64,000 nt of DNA from Zonotrichia leucophrys gambelii (lineage: Eukaryota > Chordata > Aves > Passeriformes > Passerellidae): the NCBI RefSeq assembly GCF_028769735.1, contig NC_088177.1:20559599-20623598 (forward strand), read 5' to 3'. Below are positions 36,551 through 52,100 of this stretch, in pieces. The notes beneath the pieces are model-generated. The model had not been told where the DNA came from. It made no database searches and saw only the letters and a list, made by a program, of their open reading frames with translations. Each line of letters opens with the position of its first letter. Positions within the stretch are counted from its first letter, which is position 1. A program made the translations under genes and the position numbers.

Positions 36551-39500
36551 CACTGCTGACATTCTGTGAGTGACTTCTGAGAGAAACACACAGTTCCTTA
36601 GTCTACACCCAGGCACTATTTTGACAGACTAAAAACAACAAAAAACAAACCTATTTCTTTAGACTATGGAACACACCAGTAATTAAGTAACACAATCTAA
36701 ACTCCCATTTTTTACAGAGTTTGGAAAGGAGATGCTACCATACTGCCTGTGGAGGTAGCAAAGATGTGACGCCTTTCCTCTCCAGTGAAAGAAACTTTGT
36801 TTTCTAAAATGTTTATTTGAGAGAGAACTCCTCAGGACCGCAGTTGCAGCAGCATCTTATCAGTAGCAATTCTAACACAAATACACTGCTAATCAATCCA
36901 AGTATTATAAATATCTGCTTCAGCCTTGAAGGGAATTAATACAATTAGGGTTATGTAAATTAACTACTCAAAAAAAATTCTCATAATTGACTTCTCATTT
37001 CCAGTATGGAAAATTCTTTAATTGGAACAGACTGCCAAAATCTTCTGATTGAAAAGAATTTCAGGATGCATTAAGAAATCCCCACAAACATATCAATAAA
37101 ACAACACTACTGCTGGCAACACTAGTTTATTTTTACCAGTTCAAAATTTTCAAATATTGAGAATTCAGAAGGTCAGCTGATTGGGGTTTTCTTAACACAT
37201 CAAAATATTACTGCAGACATTTGTAAATTGAGCAATTTGTACAATTTTTTAAACTTGCTGTAGTCAGGCATTTCTTTTTTAAAGGTTAAGGAACATGAAT
37301 ATTTATCGTGAAAGATATATATGTATTTCTGTATAGGTGAAATGGTTCTACAATCATTATTATTGTTATTGCAATATCTATTCATATCCTGCCAGTTACA
37401 CAGAAAATCAATAAATTAGCAAAATTTAGTACTTATCCATCATTTTTGATTACTGAACTCTCTTTACCAATACTAACAGTCACAACACAAGGCAGCAATA
37501 CTCAACACTTCCACTTTATTAGCATTTTTTGTGGTATCTTATTACGAGACACAGTGATACAGCCAAATTATAACTTTGTATGCTGCCCTATGGTGCAGCT
37601 CTTCCAATACTTTACAGATATTCCAATTGCAAAGCTTGCAGAAAAGTAAAACAAGATTATGTACAGATTATGTGACTCCATTCCCCACCACACTCATTGG
37701 ATTAAGATCCAGCAAGGGCACACTGCAACCGTGCATCCCTGGGCGTGGGGAGGGACACCACACACACAAGAGGCATCACAAGTCCTTCCGAATTAATACT
37801 GCAACAGTTTTGTTTCAGTCCTCACTAATTAAACTTAATTAAACATAACTTCATGGAGCTTCAGAACTCTAAAGAAAAACATCCTCACCTTTGAAGAAAT
37901 AGCAGCGATTTAAGGCACTTGTTTGTTTAGTCAGAAACAGCTGACTTTACACTGCCCTACACACCATTTTAAATAAAAGGTTTCATAATTATTTCTCTTC
38001 AAACTACACTTTTGACAACTAGATTATTGTTAATAAGGTTAAAACCTGTATATTTCACTAGCTTTTCTGTACTGAATTAGAAAATAGACATCATTAGTTC
38101 CCTTCTGACCCCAAACACCAGGCACTTACATGAAGAACTAAGGAAGAATGGCAAAATACAAGCTTGTTTGCAATTAAATTAATCAGCTTTCAATTACTGT
38201 CAGGATAAAATCACTAAGAGAAGTTCTCCATCATAGGCTAGCATTGATTCATGATTGAAAAGATACAGTTTTCAACAGCTGAAATTACATACTCAAAAAC
38301 ACAAAATGCAATTAAATGCTCAGCTTCTATTAATTTTTTCATTAAGTTGGATGGAAGTTTTTCCTCCAAATTTCTTTTTTCCACATTCACTTTATCTAGA
38401 TTCTTCTCTCACTTAGGGACAACCACCAGCAGTAAAATTGTGGATTTATTCCAGACATGTTTGTTTCCCGCTCAGGTATTCTGTCCATGACTTCAAATAC
38501 CCATATAGGGGAAAAAAGACTTCTTTTAACCTTATCTTTGCTTCTGAAGGCCAGTGCTCCTGTGAGAATGGTTCTCAGTTGCTCATAAAATAATGTGGGT
38601 AAAACATGCTCCCTTTTTTGGGTTCATTAGCAAAAGACTTCACAGAAAGCACTGAATTTTAACAAAGATCTGCCAGGAGTGAATGAAAAGCTCAGTGACT
38701 ATTTCACTGAGCTTCATGGCACAAGGAGACGTGATGGCTTAAGCTGCAGCAGAAACTGATGTTTGCCACAGGACCAACCACATTACCCTGTTGTCTGGTC
38801 CCTCAATTTGGGATCTGTAGGATTAATCTTGCATTTGTACCTCTGCATAGGTAACAAAGAGGTACAAAGATACACCGTGTCCCTGTATGTGACACACTGA
38901 CACCAGAACACAGCAATGTTCAAAATAACATTTAAAAATAATTTTAAAAATCAGAACTTCAATGAGCTATACTTTCAAATTTATGCCCACAAGGGGACAA
39001 GAAGACTGAGAGCAAAGTGTACCATATGTTGAACCAAAAAAAGAAAAAAGTATTCACAAAGCCACTGTAAAAGTTGCCACACTCTACAAACCAATTAATG
39101 TAAAATCAGATTTTATATATTACTTATGAAAGAATTCTGTTCAAATGGTTAAAAGATGAAAGCCTGGTAACAGTGCAACATAGAACTAAGGTAATTAGGG
39201 TACCTCAAAATGGATGAAAGCATTATTTAATTTTTCAATTTAAAACTTTCCTGGAGCTCTACAACCTTTCTTCAATATTCTTTCAAGGTATTCTTGTAGC
39301 ATACAGTGATGAGTGTTTGAAATTATATTCTTGCATAATAGTATGCCTTGGAATTCCTTAAACTTAAAATAAAGGCTGTCAAGGAAAAATATCAATATAC
39401 ACACCATATGGCAAGCCTTCTTTCACACCTACATATGAAAACAAATTACAGATACATTACATAAAAGCTACAATGATTAGCTCATCTTGTTTACCTACAT

Positions 39501-41299
39501 GCCAAAAAACGTACACCAAAGTCTTCCCAAAGACCACCTGATGCTTCTCCTATCCTCGTTATTCAGATTTTTTTGGTACTGTCCGAAAGCAGCCAAGAAC
39601 AGAATCCTATTACACACATACAGACACTGGTAGCCTCTGCTCTGAAAAGTTTCCAAGAATGCAAAAATATTCAATAGGAAGAGAAGCAGCAGGCCTAGCA
39701 GCTGCCAGGCCCAGCTACTTCAGGAAGAAGGAAAAGGAGTTTTTGAAAGGTTATTAAAAAAAACCATTGCCTGATTGATAAGTCCTTCTATAATTCTTCT
39801 TCCTGTCCAACCTATTCCTTCGTGGGCACACGTGACTGTACTTCAAACAATGCAGCTGATTGGGTACTTAACGTTGATATTTGTGGAAAAGTTTGATGAG
39901 CCCTTCAAGCATGACTGAGATGTAATTTTTTAAGCCACTTAGTAACTACTTGAGAGCTGTTATGGAGATCCATAGTACAATACAGACATTCCTTGAGGGT
40001 TGACTTCGGGTAGCTTCCCTGGCAGATATAAATGCTAGTGCTAAAATGTCAAGGATTTATAATTATGATGGCGGATGCATAAAACACATAAAACAAGCCT
40101 TATTAGGGTTGATTGAAGTAAATATACCAAAGGACATTTCTCCTTTCTTCTGTAAAAGATTCATGTTCAATGCTATTTGTAGCCTGTCACACTCATTATG
40201 CTTTCATGTGAAATAGCTTCAGAGTTTTGCTAGATAACAAATGCCCTTGGCTTTTATTCTTCCTCGATCCAAGTGAAAAAAAAACAAATTGAGGAAGGAT
40301 TGTGGAATGCAAGACTGATTATTTCCTTTCTGCTTAACTTGAAACTGAGTGCTTTCACCTGTATGGACTTTACAGAAGATGAGCTAATTTTGGAGAGTCC
40401 ATTTCAAATGGCACTACAAAAATGCAGATAATTAATACCAAAGACTGCATTATTTACTAGAACCACACTTGTCAAATGTACTTATTGGAATCCATCATCG
40501 AAAAGGAAAAATTTACTGTGCCATGAAACAAGCGAATACTTAAAAGTGACATCTTAGTTACTATATTGTGAGTAAGCAGCAATGAATGTTCATTCTCATA
40601 ATATTAATTATAGCAACTTCATAATATGAAGTTTACCTTAGAATACTACTTCAACGCTAAATTAACTGCTTAGTTACACAGCAACACAAACTCCACCTGA
40701 CAGAACAAGCATCTTTACTGAGAGAGAACCCACAGCAACTTTGGATACTCCAAGCCTCACACGGTCATATTGAGGCAGGGAGTGGAAAGCCAAATGAGGA
40801 AAGCTCAAGCTGCTCCCAAGCTCCTACTGTGGCACAGGCATCCCCACTGCTACTTTTAGCAGGCACCTTGCCTGCCATTCAGAAGAATTCTCACCAACCT
40901 CTTCCCATACCTTTCTACATGCTTATCAAGTCCTGAGCTGGCTTCAAATGACCTTTGGATTATATAGGCATGTGAAAATCTTCAGAAATTTAAACCAAAG
41001 TAAACTGTGGTGAAGAGGCATTATACCACTTCAACTAAGACCAGAGGGCACAACTGAAATTTTTAGGAATTTGCATGGCTGTCCATACTCCCCACAATGA
41101 TTTATGATGTTAAAAACAATTTGTATCAAGCACTTCAGCCTTCTTATATTTTCTAGATTACAATTTAATGAGGGTCAACAGAACAATTCAACTTGAAAGG
41201 GAAGTCACTGGTCTACTCTTTCACACAAAGTAGGGTCATACTGGCACTTGGCTCAAACTTGAAGTTGTCTCTGGTTGCACAGAGCCAAACCAATTTTTA

Positions 41300-41695
41300 T
41301 GCATCTGCAAGGATGAGTATTTCACAAGTCTCTGGGCATCTGTTTCAGCGCTTGACCACCCTTGTGCAAAAAAAAAAGTCTCCTATGTTAACAGAATCTC
41401 CCTCATGACTATTTTATGTCCATTACCTCTTCTTTTCTCACTGTGGACTTTCAAGAAGGTAGGATGTAGTCTCCTCTACACTCTCTATTATCCTATGAAG
41501 TTCACTCACCCTTTCTCCCCAAGTCTCATGTTCAATCCCTGAGTTTTCTGGTGATCCCGTGCTGAGCTGGTTTCAAATATGTCAGTGTCTTTCTTGCACC
41601 AAAGGAGACCAAAACTAAATACAACATTCCAGCTGTGGCCTCGCAGGTGCCAGACAGATGGAATTGCTTCCCTTGGCTACTGTGTATATTCAGCT
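41300..41695 (-). repeat. Old, degraded CR1 LINE fragment, minus orientation
   Basis: CR1 landmarks can be followed on the plus strand despite heavy divergence: GCAAGGATGAGTATTTCA, TCTCTGGGCATCTGTTTCAG, GCTTGACCACCCTTGTG, CAGAATCTCCCTCATGAC, then CAACATTCCAGCTGTGGCCT and GGAATTGCTTCCCTTGGCTA. Several internal deletions are evident. An A10 run sits inside it near 41370. The precise ends are uncertain by a few tens of bases. Confidence 0.8.
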
Positions 41696-44600
41696 TTCTT
41701 AGATGCAAACCTCAGACAAACCTAGAACAAATTCTACCAAATTCGCTTTATTTTCTCTCTTGTTGACTTGACAAGATGCATCATGTGCAAAAATACGTTT
41801 TTGCATTAGCCCTAGTGACTCAATGACAGCATATGAATTAGCTGTTGGTTTTGTTTAAACAGCTTTGATCTTTTTAGAGGACATTGCAGGATGGGGCAAT
41901 GGAACTGTGGAAGTAGAAAAAAAAAAAGCAGTACAAAAAATGCTTGAATTGTAAAACCCATCAGAAAGTGTAAAACCATCTGTACAGCATAGCACACACA
42001 ACAACTTCCATTAGCACAGACAGGCTTGATAAATCTTGGGATGTTGCCACACGTCACGCAGTTCTCACACTGTGTTTCTGTCTGTGCAGAAAAACATTTC
42101 AGTATTTACAACTGCCAAGAGTCCTATTCCTACTGATGCCTTGCTTAGTGAGACTGCATTATTTGCCCTGTCTCTGACAGTTTATATGTCAGGCTCTAGA
42201 AAGGCAAAAGTAAGCTTACAAAACTGGTTGTCACCTTGATGAGGAAAGGTCTGTCCCTAATGATAAACTAATGCTATCAGTCTCTTCTAGTTTGTTATTA
42301 ATTCTGTCAATACACAGTATTCCTAGTGCACTTTCTAGTGCATTATAATAAAGTATGCACAGCCCTTTGAAAAAACTAGAAAATAAATACTTTTTGCCTT
42401 TCACATAGTGTCCTCATTTGCAGAAGAAGCATGACCCCATATGCTTCAGCACCAGAAGTCAGCTGACCTTCACCTCTAGCAATCATGTCTCTAAAGACAG
42501 CTCCTAAACAGCATCATGATGCTCTTATGCATAAAATTGGAGACAGAGGAACATGAGGAGAGGGGAGAGACGTTCAAAAGAAATGCAATGGAAGTATCAC
42601 CAAATTTCTCAGAATGTATTTAGTAATTGGCTAGCTCACATTAATTGTTTCTCCACACTCATTAATAGAAGACTACAAAGTCAATCATTGTCACTCACAG
42701 AAGAATTGCGTATTCTTTTTCTTTTTTAAAGATGAACTAGTTTATGAAGACTACAGAAACTGAAGAAGAAACCTACAAAGTTATGCAGTCTCAGAAGATC
42801 AGTAACAGGCAAAATTATGAAATATTTAGGAACTTTAGAAGCAGCGCAATGGTTCCAAACACAAATACATATTCCCAAATGAATTACCAGAACAGAAGGG
42901 CTAGGAAAAAATTTTGACTTGACACTGTAATGCACCATTACTGTGAAAACAATGAAACTAAAAGTAACATTTCTAGAGACAGTCACATCCTTGGCAATAA
43001 CAAAAAACTCTTCAATAAGAATTACTCATTTCAGCAATCAGTTCGCAACAGACATCCTACTGCTGCCTTGCTCATTATACTCCTTAAAAGAATGATCTAC
43101 ATATTATAAATTTCAGTCATTTCTTTACCCTAACATTAGCTGCCCACAGCATAATTGCATAGATAAGTTTCTTAACTTCTTAATAAACAAACGAAATGTT
43201 GACATCATGTCCAAGATCCACAGTAAAATTAAGCATATTTTTAAGCTTTTCTGAGCATTAAAATGTAGACTTCAACTGAGCAAAATGCTATTTGCCAAGT
43301 TAGCAGCAGCTATGTACATGCATATGTCTGTTATGCACACCTTGGACATGAATGTGTTTGCAAGCAGATGACATCACATAAATATCCTTCTACTACCCAT
43401 GGAGTGATCCTTGTTATTCATATATGAACACACCCCATCAAAACAGAATGCACAATAAAAAAATAACACTCAAAAAATTACAATAGTAATGAACAATGTC
43501 CTTGCCTTCCACAACAGGATAGGATCCAAAAGGTAAAACCAAAGCACATTTTCTGTGATATTGTAATCGCTCATTTGGTGGATTTGGACACAAACCTCAC
43601 TTCTAACGCTGAATTTCAATATCTTATTTAGTACACTGTTGAACATTTATGTGATCCAAAGTTTTATGTAACATTTAGCCATAAAAATGTGGGCTGCAAG
43701 TCTAACCCCTGAGCAATGATTAAAATTATCTTAACATTTTTTAAGGAGACTATATTTCTGCAAGAAAAACATTGAAAGAACAGGGAACTTTTTTGTTGTA
43801 CTGAATACACTGCAATATACTGAGCATTGTTTCCTACTTATCCTAATTAAACTAAAATTTTTTAGTAGATAATAAAAAACAGTGAAGAATACATTCAGCC
43901 AAGATGTAGAATTCAATTAACAGAGTCCTATCACTCCAAATGACTGGTTTAATGTGATCCAAAGCTTTCCTTTTTGGGAAAAAATAATCTTAGTGCTTAG
44001 GGCATAGTTTAATTTTGATTACACTAGTTTGAATATTCTGCAAAACAGTGATATGTCTAATAAATGATTTCAGGCCATTCGGATCATTACTCAGAAATTT
44101 CAAACGTGATTTTTCAGAGAAAGCTTGTTCATCCATTTTCCACTCCTCGTTACAAATGATTATATTATATTTATAAAGCAAAGCACTTTTATATAAAATC
44201 CCTCAAAGTGAATGATATACCAGGCTCCACTTTCAAAAACCAGCTAAACTACTTAATAAACAACACAATGGGAAAGGCATAAAATACTTTCAGCTAATAG
44301 AAAATTCTCCTGAAATTTTTCAGTTGGCCTACAGCTTCCAAAATCTTGAACATCAGAGTCATCAAAACTCAAGTCAAACAACCAGCTCAGTATTTTAAGC
44401 ACCCACAAAAAGTGATCATGACTATTTTCTGACCTATCCATGCTGAGGTCTCATCAGACCTCATAACAAAGAATTCGTGTTTTTGCAGGTATACTGCTAC
44501 TTGAAAGGATTCACAGGAGAAACACATTTGCCTTCCTCACTGCCACATCACCTTGTTACCCAGCATTATTCAAAGGGTCTGAAATACATGAATGTTTAAG

Positions 44601-47600
44601 TTGTTAGAAAAGGCTAACAATATTGATTCCATTCTTGGTCAACTTTCATGGAAGATATTTTTAACATTTTTCTTCCAGTGTGGGAAACAAAACCAATACC
44701 ATATTACGAGAATGACACTGCTGCTCCTCTGACTCAGTTCTTGCATGCTGATGGCTTTCTGTTCTGCTGTGGCAACACCACACTGAGCATTCAGTCCCCT
44801 CCAGGTAAGCCTCACCTTTATAATGATAGCACGCTGTTCTTTGAGGCTTTCTGAGGCTTTAGAAAACCCAAGGGGGGGGGGAAACACAAAGAAAAGTTCC
44901 AGACAAGTTAACAAATTTATTAATTCTGCCTTGAATCCTTATCCTCTAGTCAAATTATTTTCTGTCCAAGAGACTAAAAGTTTTTTCACCGTTAGCTGAA
45001 ATCAAGTCTCAGGGGTTTCTATCCAATATAAGTTAAATAGCTTTTTATTAGTAATTCACCCACACACACTGCAGAACTTGACACTGGTCTTCACATAGAT
45101 CCCTGAAAGTACCTTTACTTCTAATTTAAAGATCTATGTGCCTGTAAAAAAGAAACCAATCCAAAAATGATACCTATAAACATACCAAAAAAAGCTCAAA
45201 CCAAAATACAATACACTCCATTAGTAATGAATGGGAGCCACGGCTGGCAAACCCCAGGATGTCCACTATTCACTTCAACACAAATTGGAGAGAGATGTTT
45301 AAGACAAAAAAACGGCACTCCTTTCTCTCCCAGGCTGCAATTCGATCTAGAAGTTAAATCAGGGTACCACACAGGCTGATGCTGCAGCCTGGGCCCAAAG
45401 GCCAGGCTCAGTTTTGCTGTTCTCAGTGGGAGCTCCATGGTCTAACACTGACATCACACCAGAATGGCATTTCTGACAGCCTGTCCCAGAAGGTCAGTGC
45501 TCAGGAGAAATGCATCCCCCATGTATCCCTTGCATGGAGATCCAGAGATTTCAGAAAAGCTGAGAAACAGAAAACAACAGAAACTCATCTACTCTTCAAA
45601 GACATTACATGACAAAGTAAAATCTGTCGAGTATCTACTACATGGGATAAATCAAAACAGAACTGAACACTGTGCACAGACAAAAGACATTCTTTGCCTA
45701 CATTTTAACTTGGAATTAATTTTAAGTAAGTTTGGCTAACACAAGTGAAACACAAAGACATTATAAAAAATGTGACAAAGGACACATACTCTAAACAGAA
45801 GTTCTGACCATATTTGTGAATATGACTTTTTTTTGCTCTTTGCATTTTCCTATACATGGTACTTAGGTTACATGGGAATTGTACACAGTTTGGAATCAAA
45901 ATGAAGTTGCAGAGTTGTGCTTCCAAGTCTGCTGAATCCTCCCTCTACCAGTAGCCTACTAATGACTCCTTAGTATTTGGCCACTTGGCCTTCAGAGCTT
46001 TATTAAAGGGAAGAGGCAAGGAGGGCAGCTCCATCCTCTACCCTGGGCTCCAGTCCAGAGTCATCACAGTAATTACAAGGATGCTTCATTTTGCCTCCTC
46101 TCTCATCCCATGCTTTCAGATTCTATCAGGAAACTCTACAGCTTCTCTTGACTCATCTGAGGCATCAGTCTTTGGACACATCACACCATTCCACCATTAT
46201 TTCAACTATATGCTAATAATTTCCAATCTACACTTGACCCACAGCTTGACAGCATGAGACAGGTAGGCTGCTGCATCATCTGTAAAGTAATGCAAATTAG
46301 ACTAAAAAAATCTGAGGGTTCCACAGTCAATTCCTACCCTCCAAAGACCTGCCCACAAGAAGCATGTTCCTGTGCAACATTTGAAGGAAACTCACAAGAG
46401 GGGAAAGCACAGAGGAAGCCTCATGGAACTAGAGCTTTCTGAAGAGATAAAATGATGAGCTCCCAAGAGCAGGAGATGACAATTCTTGGCAAAGTGTATA
46501 TTCTAATTTCATTTTATCTAGGCAACTCAACTCAAGAAGAAGCACATTCAATTTCAAAAATCATCTGATCACTACAAAGCAGGGAAATTTACTAGTCCTA
46601 CTCTTTTACAGCCTCTGAAAAACAACTGAATGCAAGAACTGAGCTCGATTTAATCCAGGAGCCTCAGAAATTCCTCCTGGTCTCACCTCCTCTATCAGCT
46701 GCATAGTCTATCATGCATCACCTGCAAACTGCTTCTGTTCACTGTATAAGCTTCAAATTTAAAACTCTTCCCAGTATACATACAGAATGTTTCCCATTTT
46801 TTATTAACTAAAATTCATTTTAGTTCTCCACAGCTTTAATTGAACTTCAATTACTGAAACTAGCCTGACACAAGCCATGAAGAAGAAATTAATAGTCTAC
46901 TAAATAAGAACTGTCACTCAGCATTTCCTAAGCTAAATGTAAAAATTAGGACTGAATAAATGTATGCTAAGTATCATTGCATAAATATGCATATAATGCA
47001 TTTTCCTCTTTTTAAAGAAGTGTTAAATTCAATGTAAAGACATTTGATCGCACATCAACATTTTAGTGGGGATCAATCACTGAAAATCAATTATTCTTTT
47101 AAATAAATGTAGAAATATATTTAATGGAAATCCTATTACTTTAAATGCATTTTTGTTTACTTTTCAATCACTTAAGACTTCAGGCAGTTCACTCTATGGT
47201 TAGGAAACAGGATCTCAGGACATAACCCGCTAACTACTAAAGCTTTTTTCCCTTTTGCAATCAACACAGTTGTTACACTGAGAGTGAAATACAACAGCAA
47301 CCCAAATTTCTCATCCAAAAGTGCATCACTGAGGGTTTACCCACACTCAATCTCTTTACAGACTTTTTTGTGCCATTAAAAGATTCCAATCCTATTAGAA
47401 TGCAAATATAAAAGGGTAGAGAGAGCATACATAATACCATTAACATTCAAAGATTTCTTGCTCCCCATTATCAGATATTAATTCTCACATTAACTGATGT
47501 TTTGTTAGAAGAAAAAACCAACAAAAAAACCTGAATCCATTAGCAGCTGCATTAAAAGCCAACAAAAAAGGCAACAACTGTTGATGTGATTATGCACCTA

Positions 47601-49148
47601 ATCCTTTCTGAAAGTTTTCCTATCCAAGAGCACCAAACAAGCACGGCTTCAACTTTCATTTCACACCAGGTATGTAAGTACATGTTACTGAAAAAACCTT
47701 AACAGGGTTTCCTGCATACCAGTATTTTTAGCAAGCTTTGAAAAACTATCACTCATTTTTAGAAGTCTCTAGATGGTTTCCTTTAAGCTCTTTTAAAGAC
47801 ACAATATGGCACGTCTGGGGGGAAGAAGAAAAAAGGCTTTTTTATCATATAAGCAGCATGTTTCACTTTCAACTGCACCAAGGTGGCAGCTGCCAGCCAG
47901 AAGCCTGCCAGCAGATGGAATAGCCCAGCTCAAGCAGGCACTTGGAACACTGTCAGCCACCAGACCTGGTGCACCCTTCCCTTTACATGTTTCCCTCTAC
48001 TGCATATGACGGCTCGTGGTGCTGTTAGTGGGAACAGCCAGAGCAGCCTGACACTTCCTATAGGAGAGAGAGGCCAGCAAATGCTACACTTCAGCTACCA
48101 GCAAATCAAAGGGGATCCTGGGTGATACATCTTCATCACAACTCGCATTCTGTCTTTGAAAATCCATGAGTCCAAGACTCTCAGATCAGTACTATGTAAA
48201 TAGGAATCATGTAAATTGACTGCACATCTCTACATTAGTAATATCCCCTGGATAATGGATAATGCAGGACTCAACCATTACTCTTCCTCATCTTCAACAT
48301 GTGTTGACCAACCTGATTAGTCTGCAAATCTCCCCAAAACAAGGTCGCCCAAAACACCAGCAGAAATGCACAAGATATATTGTACATCCAACCAGATCAG
48401 AGCTTCACCAACATTCTTTAGCTGAGTAAGTCACTCAACTAATATTTTCTCAGGCATTATTAAAAAACACAAGTTAAATCATCTGAGTCACTAACAGCAA
48501 GTGACTACTGTGGGTACTTTCTTCCACATCACATGAACATGAAGCCTACCAACCAGTCACAGCTCCTCTGAAAAGGCTGGCACTTCCACTATTCCCTCAC
48601 AGATGTTCACTTTACCAATTAATCATCAGCACAGGGAGTCTCAGCACAGAGGCTAAGGGTTGAATAGACTCACTTCAATCTTACTTTGGAACTTTTTCAG
48701 TATTTTCCAAATCAACAACAAAATATAAATGAAATAAATAAAAAAAATTCACATCTACACTCTAACATATAATGCAGCTCAATGAACTGCCCTATAATTT
48801 TTCCTGAATGGGGTGAAATGACTTTAAGGTACCAAAAATCCCATCTTCAGTTCAAGATCCACTGTCATGATATAGATTTAGATGCCTTTGACCATGTAAA
48901 CTAGTATTTCTGGAAATATAAAGTAGATGCAACTACTGTTGAAAAATTCTAAAAAGGAACACGAACAAAAAGCCAGCAGCTCTGCTAATAAACAGGGATT
49001 GTTTTGTATTGTATTTGATTATTTAAAACAAAAAACCCAAAATGTTGAATTCATGTCCTACCAAAAGTGTAAGACAATATGAAGAACTTCCCCATATTTT
49101 CTCAGTGGATGATGTGTTTATGCCATTACATTTTCCATTTGCACGAAC

Positions 49149-49169
49149 AAAAAAAAAAAAAAAAAAAAA
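49149..49169 (+). repeat. A21 homopolymer run
   Basis: There are twenty-one consecutive A residues between GCACGAAC and TCTCAACAGC. I see no CR1 or other retroposed body immediately to the left, so this is a simple run rather than a recognised poly(A) tail. Confidence 0.95.
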
Positions 49170-52100
49170 TCTCAACAGCTACATTCCAGTTCCTTAATTT
49201 CAACTGAAGCAACTAAGGTCCAGGAAACTGCACTGGTTTCACTAAGCTTATTTGCTACTAATAGCACACTCTATCTATGCATTCACAATGGAAGGTCACA
49301 AAAATCACCAAATACAACAAGTGCACAGATGTGTGTGGTACACGTATGATTCATGAAGACTTGTGAAGTACCACAGAATTATCCTTCCTACTCCATCAAG
49401 AGACATAAATGCACAAAGAAACTGATTTATCAAAGATCATACACAACATCCATGACAAGCATGGATTTCAGCCTACTTCTTTCAAAAATATTTTTTCTCC
49501 TTACTCATGTTTTCTGTTAACAGCTCAAGTACTTCACAAAGTCTTAATCTTACTATTCCATACAGAAGAACTGATGTGCTACATCAAATCATTTACCCAC
49601 AACTGGCCACAAAACCAATGAAACATCTCACTCCCACTCCCTGTGTCATCTATCAGGCCACAACAGCCCTGCAGGTAAATATCAGCAGTCTGACTGCAAA
49701 AAGCAGAACAGAATTTTAACCTGTTCTTTTTACAAGGAAACAATGTCAACATCACGAGCCATGTTGCATGAAAGATAATGGAAATTAGAATTCTTTACTC
49801 AGGGTTTCAGGTGAAGTTGCAGTTTTCAAGAATCCAGAGCTCTCAAAGAACAGACAAAATTGTCTGTACAAAATAACTTTGATAGAAACCTCACTAGGTA
49901 ATGACTTGCACTTTAATTACTTGCCAAGATGCTTTATTGGGAGCACATAAAGTCTGTCTGCAGAGACATGCAAATATTGCTAAGCAGAATTCACGTGCTC
50001 TCCATAAAGCTTGTTTTTTTCAGATTCTGATTTCTTTGTGTGGGAACAGAATTCCCATACCAAGAGATGGAAATTTTAGAACTGCTGATTCACTTCACAG
50101 AAACTCTTACTCCTAACATCCATATGTAATCTAAAATAAAGACTCTGAGTTGCAAGGCTCATCTGTAGACAGCATTGCTAAAAAAAAATCCTTGGCTACA
50201 GGACTGACAAGCACACATTAGTCACAATTTTTTCATAAACTATACATTTCTCAAAATTCATCCATTTCATGACAAATCAACACTACATCCTTTCCCAAAT
50301 CTCGTATTTAAATCCACTCTTTCAAAGGGAGAATAGATTTGAATAGCCTCTAAAGCAGTTGGACCTTTCACAAGCCATCATCACTGTTTCTATACAGCAG
50401 CAGAAGAGTACACAGCAGGATTCTGGAGTAGACAAAAACATCCAGAAACCAAAGAACATGCGTCATTCAGTAGGTAAAGAGTAGTAAACCCAAAATCCTG
50501 ATATGCACTATGGGCACCTATAGTTTCAAGGTGTTCCAGAAACATCAACTTTTCTTTGTTGTCAAAGAAGGATTTCAAAACATACCAATAAAAACCATTA
50601 GCAGGTACCTGGGAAAAAACATACTATGAAGTGTAGTTTCAATACAATTAAGCAAATGCATTGCAAACCTACCTTTTAGGAGTTAGGAGAGAACACCTAC
50701 AGCATGCTCTAGTTTCCAATAACAGACTACTGTATCTTACTGAAATTTTAAATATTCAGGACTCAGTTAATAGGAACATCTGGAGAGATATATGAACAGT
50801 TTTAACAGGAAGTTGAAACATTCCAAAGGAGTAACTGAAAGACTTGAACATTCCCACTAAAAGTCAGCATATAAGAAGTGTGTCCCATGACTTGAACCAA
50901 AAAAAAACCCTAATCCAAACCAAAACAGGAAACACCCTTGTATTTAAAAAATGGGGAGTGGAGGGAAGAATAGAAGCAGTTTCTCATAGTTGATCATAAA
51001 GAAATAATTACATCTTAAGTGACACCATTTTAATAAAGCAAAACTGATAATAATCTTTTTTCAGGAAAAGGTATTCAAAACCAACAAATAAAATGCATCA
51101 GAGCTTGATAAAGATCACTGCTTTAGCCTTAATGTTATCTACTGCACATCTGCCACACCGCATTATCTTACTACTTGAGCATCATTTTTGCATTCTAATG
51201 TAGTAGCTTCATCAGATTAATGCCCAAGACATTTCAGCTGTGTTTCAAGTAAATAAGTGGACATACAGGAATATTATGCATGGCCTGTAACACTGACACT
51301 AAGCAAAGAAAATGTGATTAGCACCAAATTGCATCTGACAGGGGAACCAGAAAGCTGTCAAACACAATGACATGGATTCAGTATTTAGAAAGTAAAAGGG
51401 GAATAAAGAAGCTGGCCAGTCTGGCATCGAGACAGCAATAAAACACAACAGCTATGATAAATTAATTCATTTACTTATGAAAAATTAGAGGCTTCAACAT
51501 GCAGCTCTCATTTATAATCTTGTCAATCTGGCGGAATAAATAAAAAGCCTATACAATGCACAGTGGGATGGAGGGGGGAATAAAACAAAAGAGGGGGGAA
51601 AAGAAAAACAGATTTTTGCATTTAGGCTAACAGAATAATTTCTTACATTAAATCACACCGGATCAAGCCTTTGATAGCAGTGACTAATGCAAGGATACAT
51701 TACAGCAGGGATTACTGCGTTAACAAGAGACACACAGTGCTAAAACAACAGGAAGGCTTGAGATCAAACACTCTGTAGCCACATAAAACAAAATGAATTT
51801 TTCACATGCAAGAGATGCAATGACTAATACTCTACCAAAAGGATACCAGGAAGAGCTAACGGGGCAAAAGTGGAAGGAAACTCAAAGGACTGGTCCTTGG
51901 GATAAGAAGCAGCACTGGAAGGAGGCAATATCCTCCCAACAGCTGCCTCGTGTGGCCATTAACACCAGTCTGCCTTGGAAATCCCTTCCAGGTTAAACCA
52001 GCTCTGCAACATCCTGCAGCTCTGTCTCTGCAGCGCTTTCCAGGATGTTCTCCTGCAATCCCTAGGTAGACACAGCAGCTAATACCTCAATAGAAATATG

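Noticed and set aside
48110..48180. Possible N-terminal PARD3B exon because of a GGGATCC word
   Set aside because: Minus-strand translation gives no GGILDPDDV-like sequence in any frame.
49149..49169. A21 run as the tail of a retrocopy
   Set aside because: No gene-derived or LINE sequence precedes it and no flanking duplication was seen.
51570..51605. Two G6 runs as a G-quadruplex
   Set aside because: There are only two runs separated by an A-rich spacer; four suitably spaced runs are not present.
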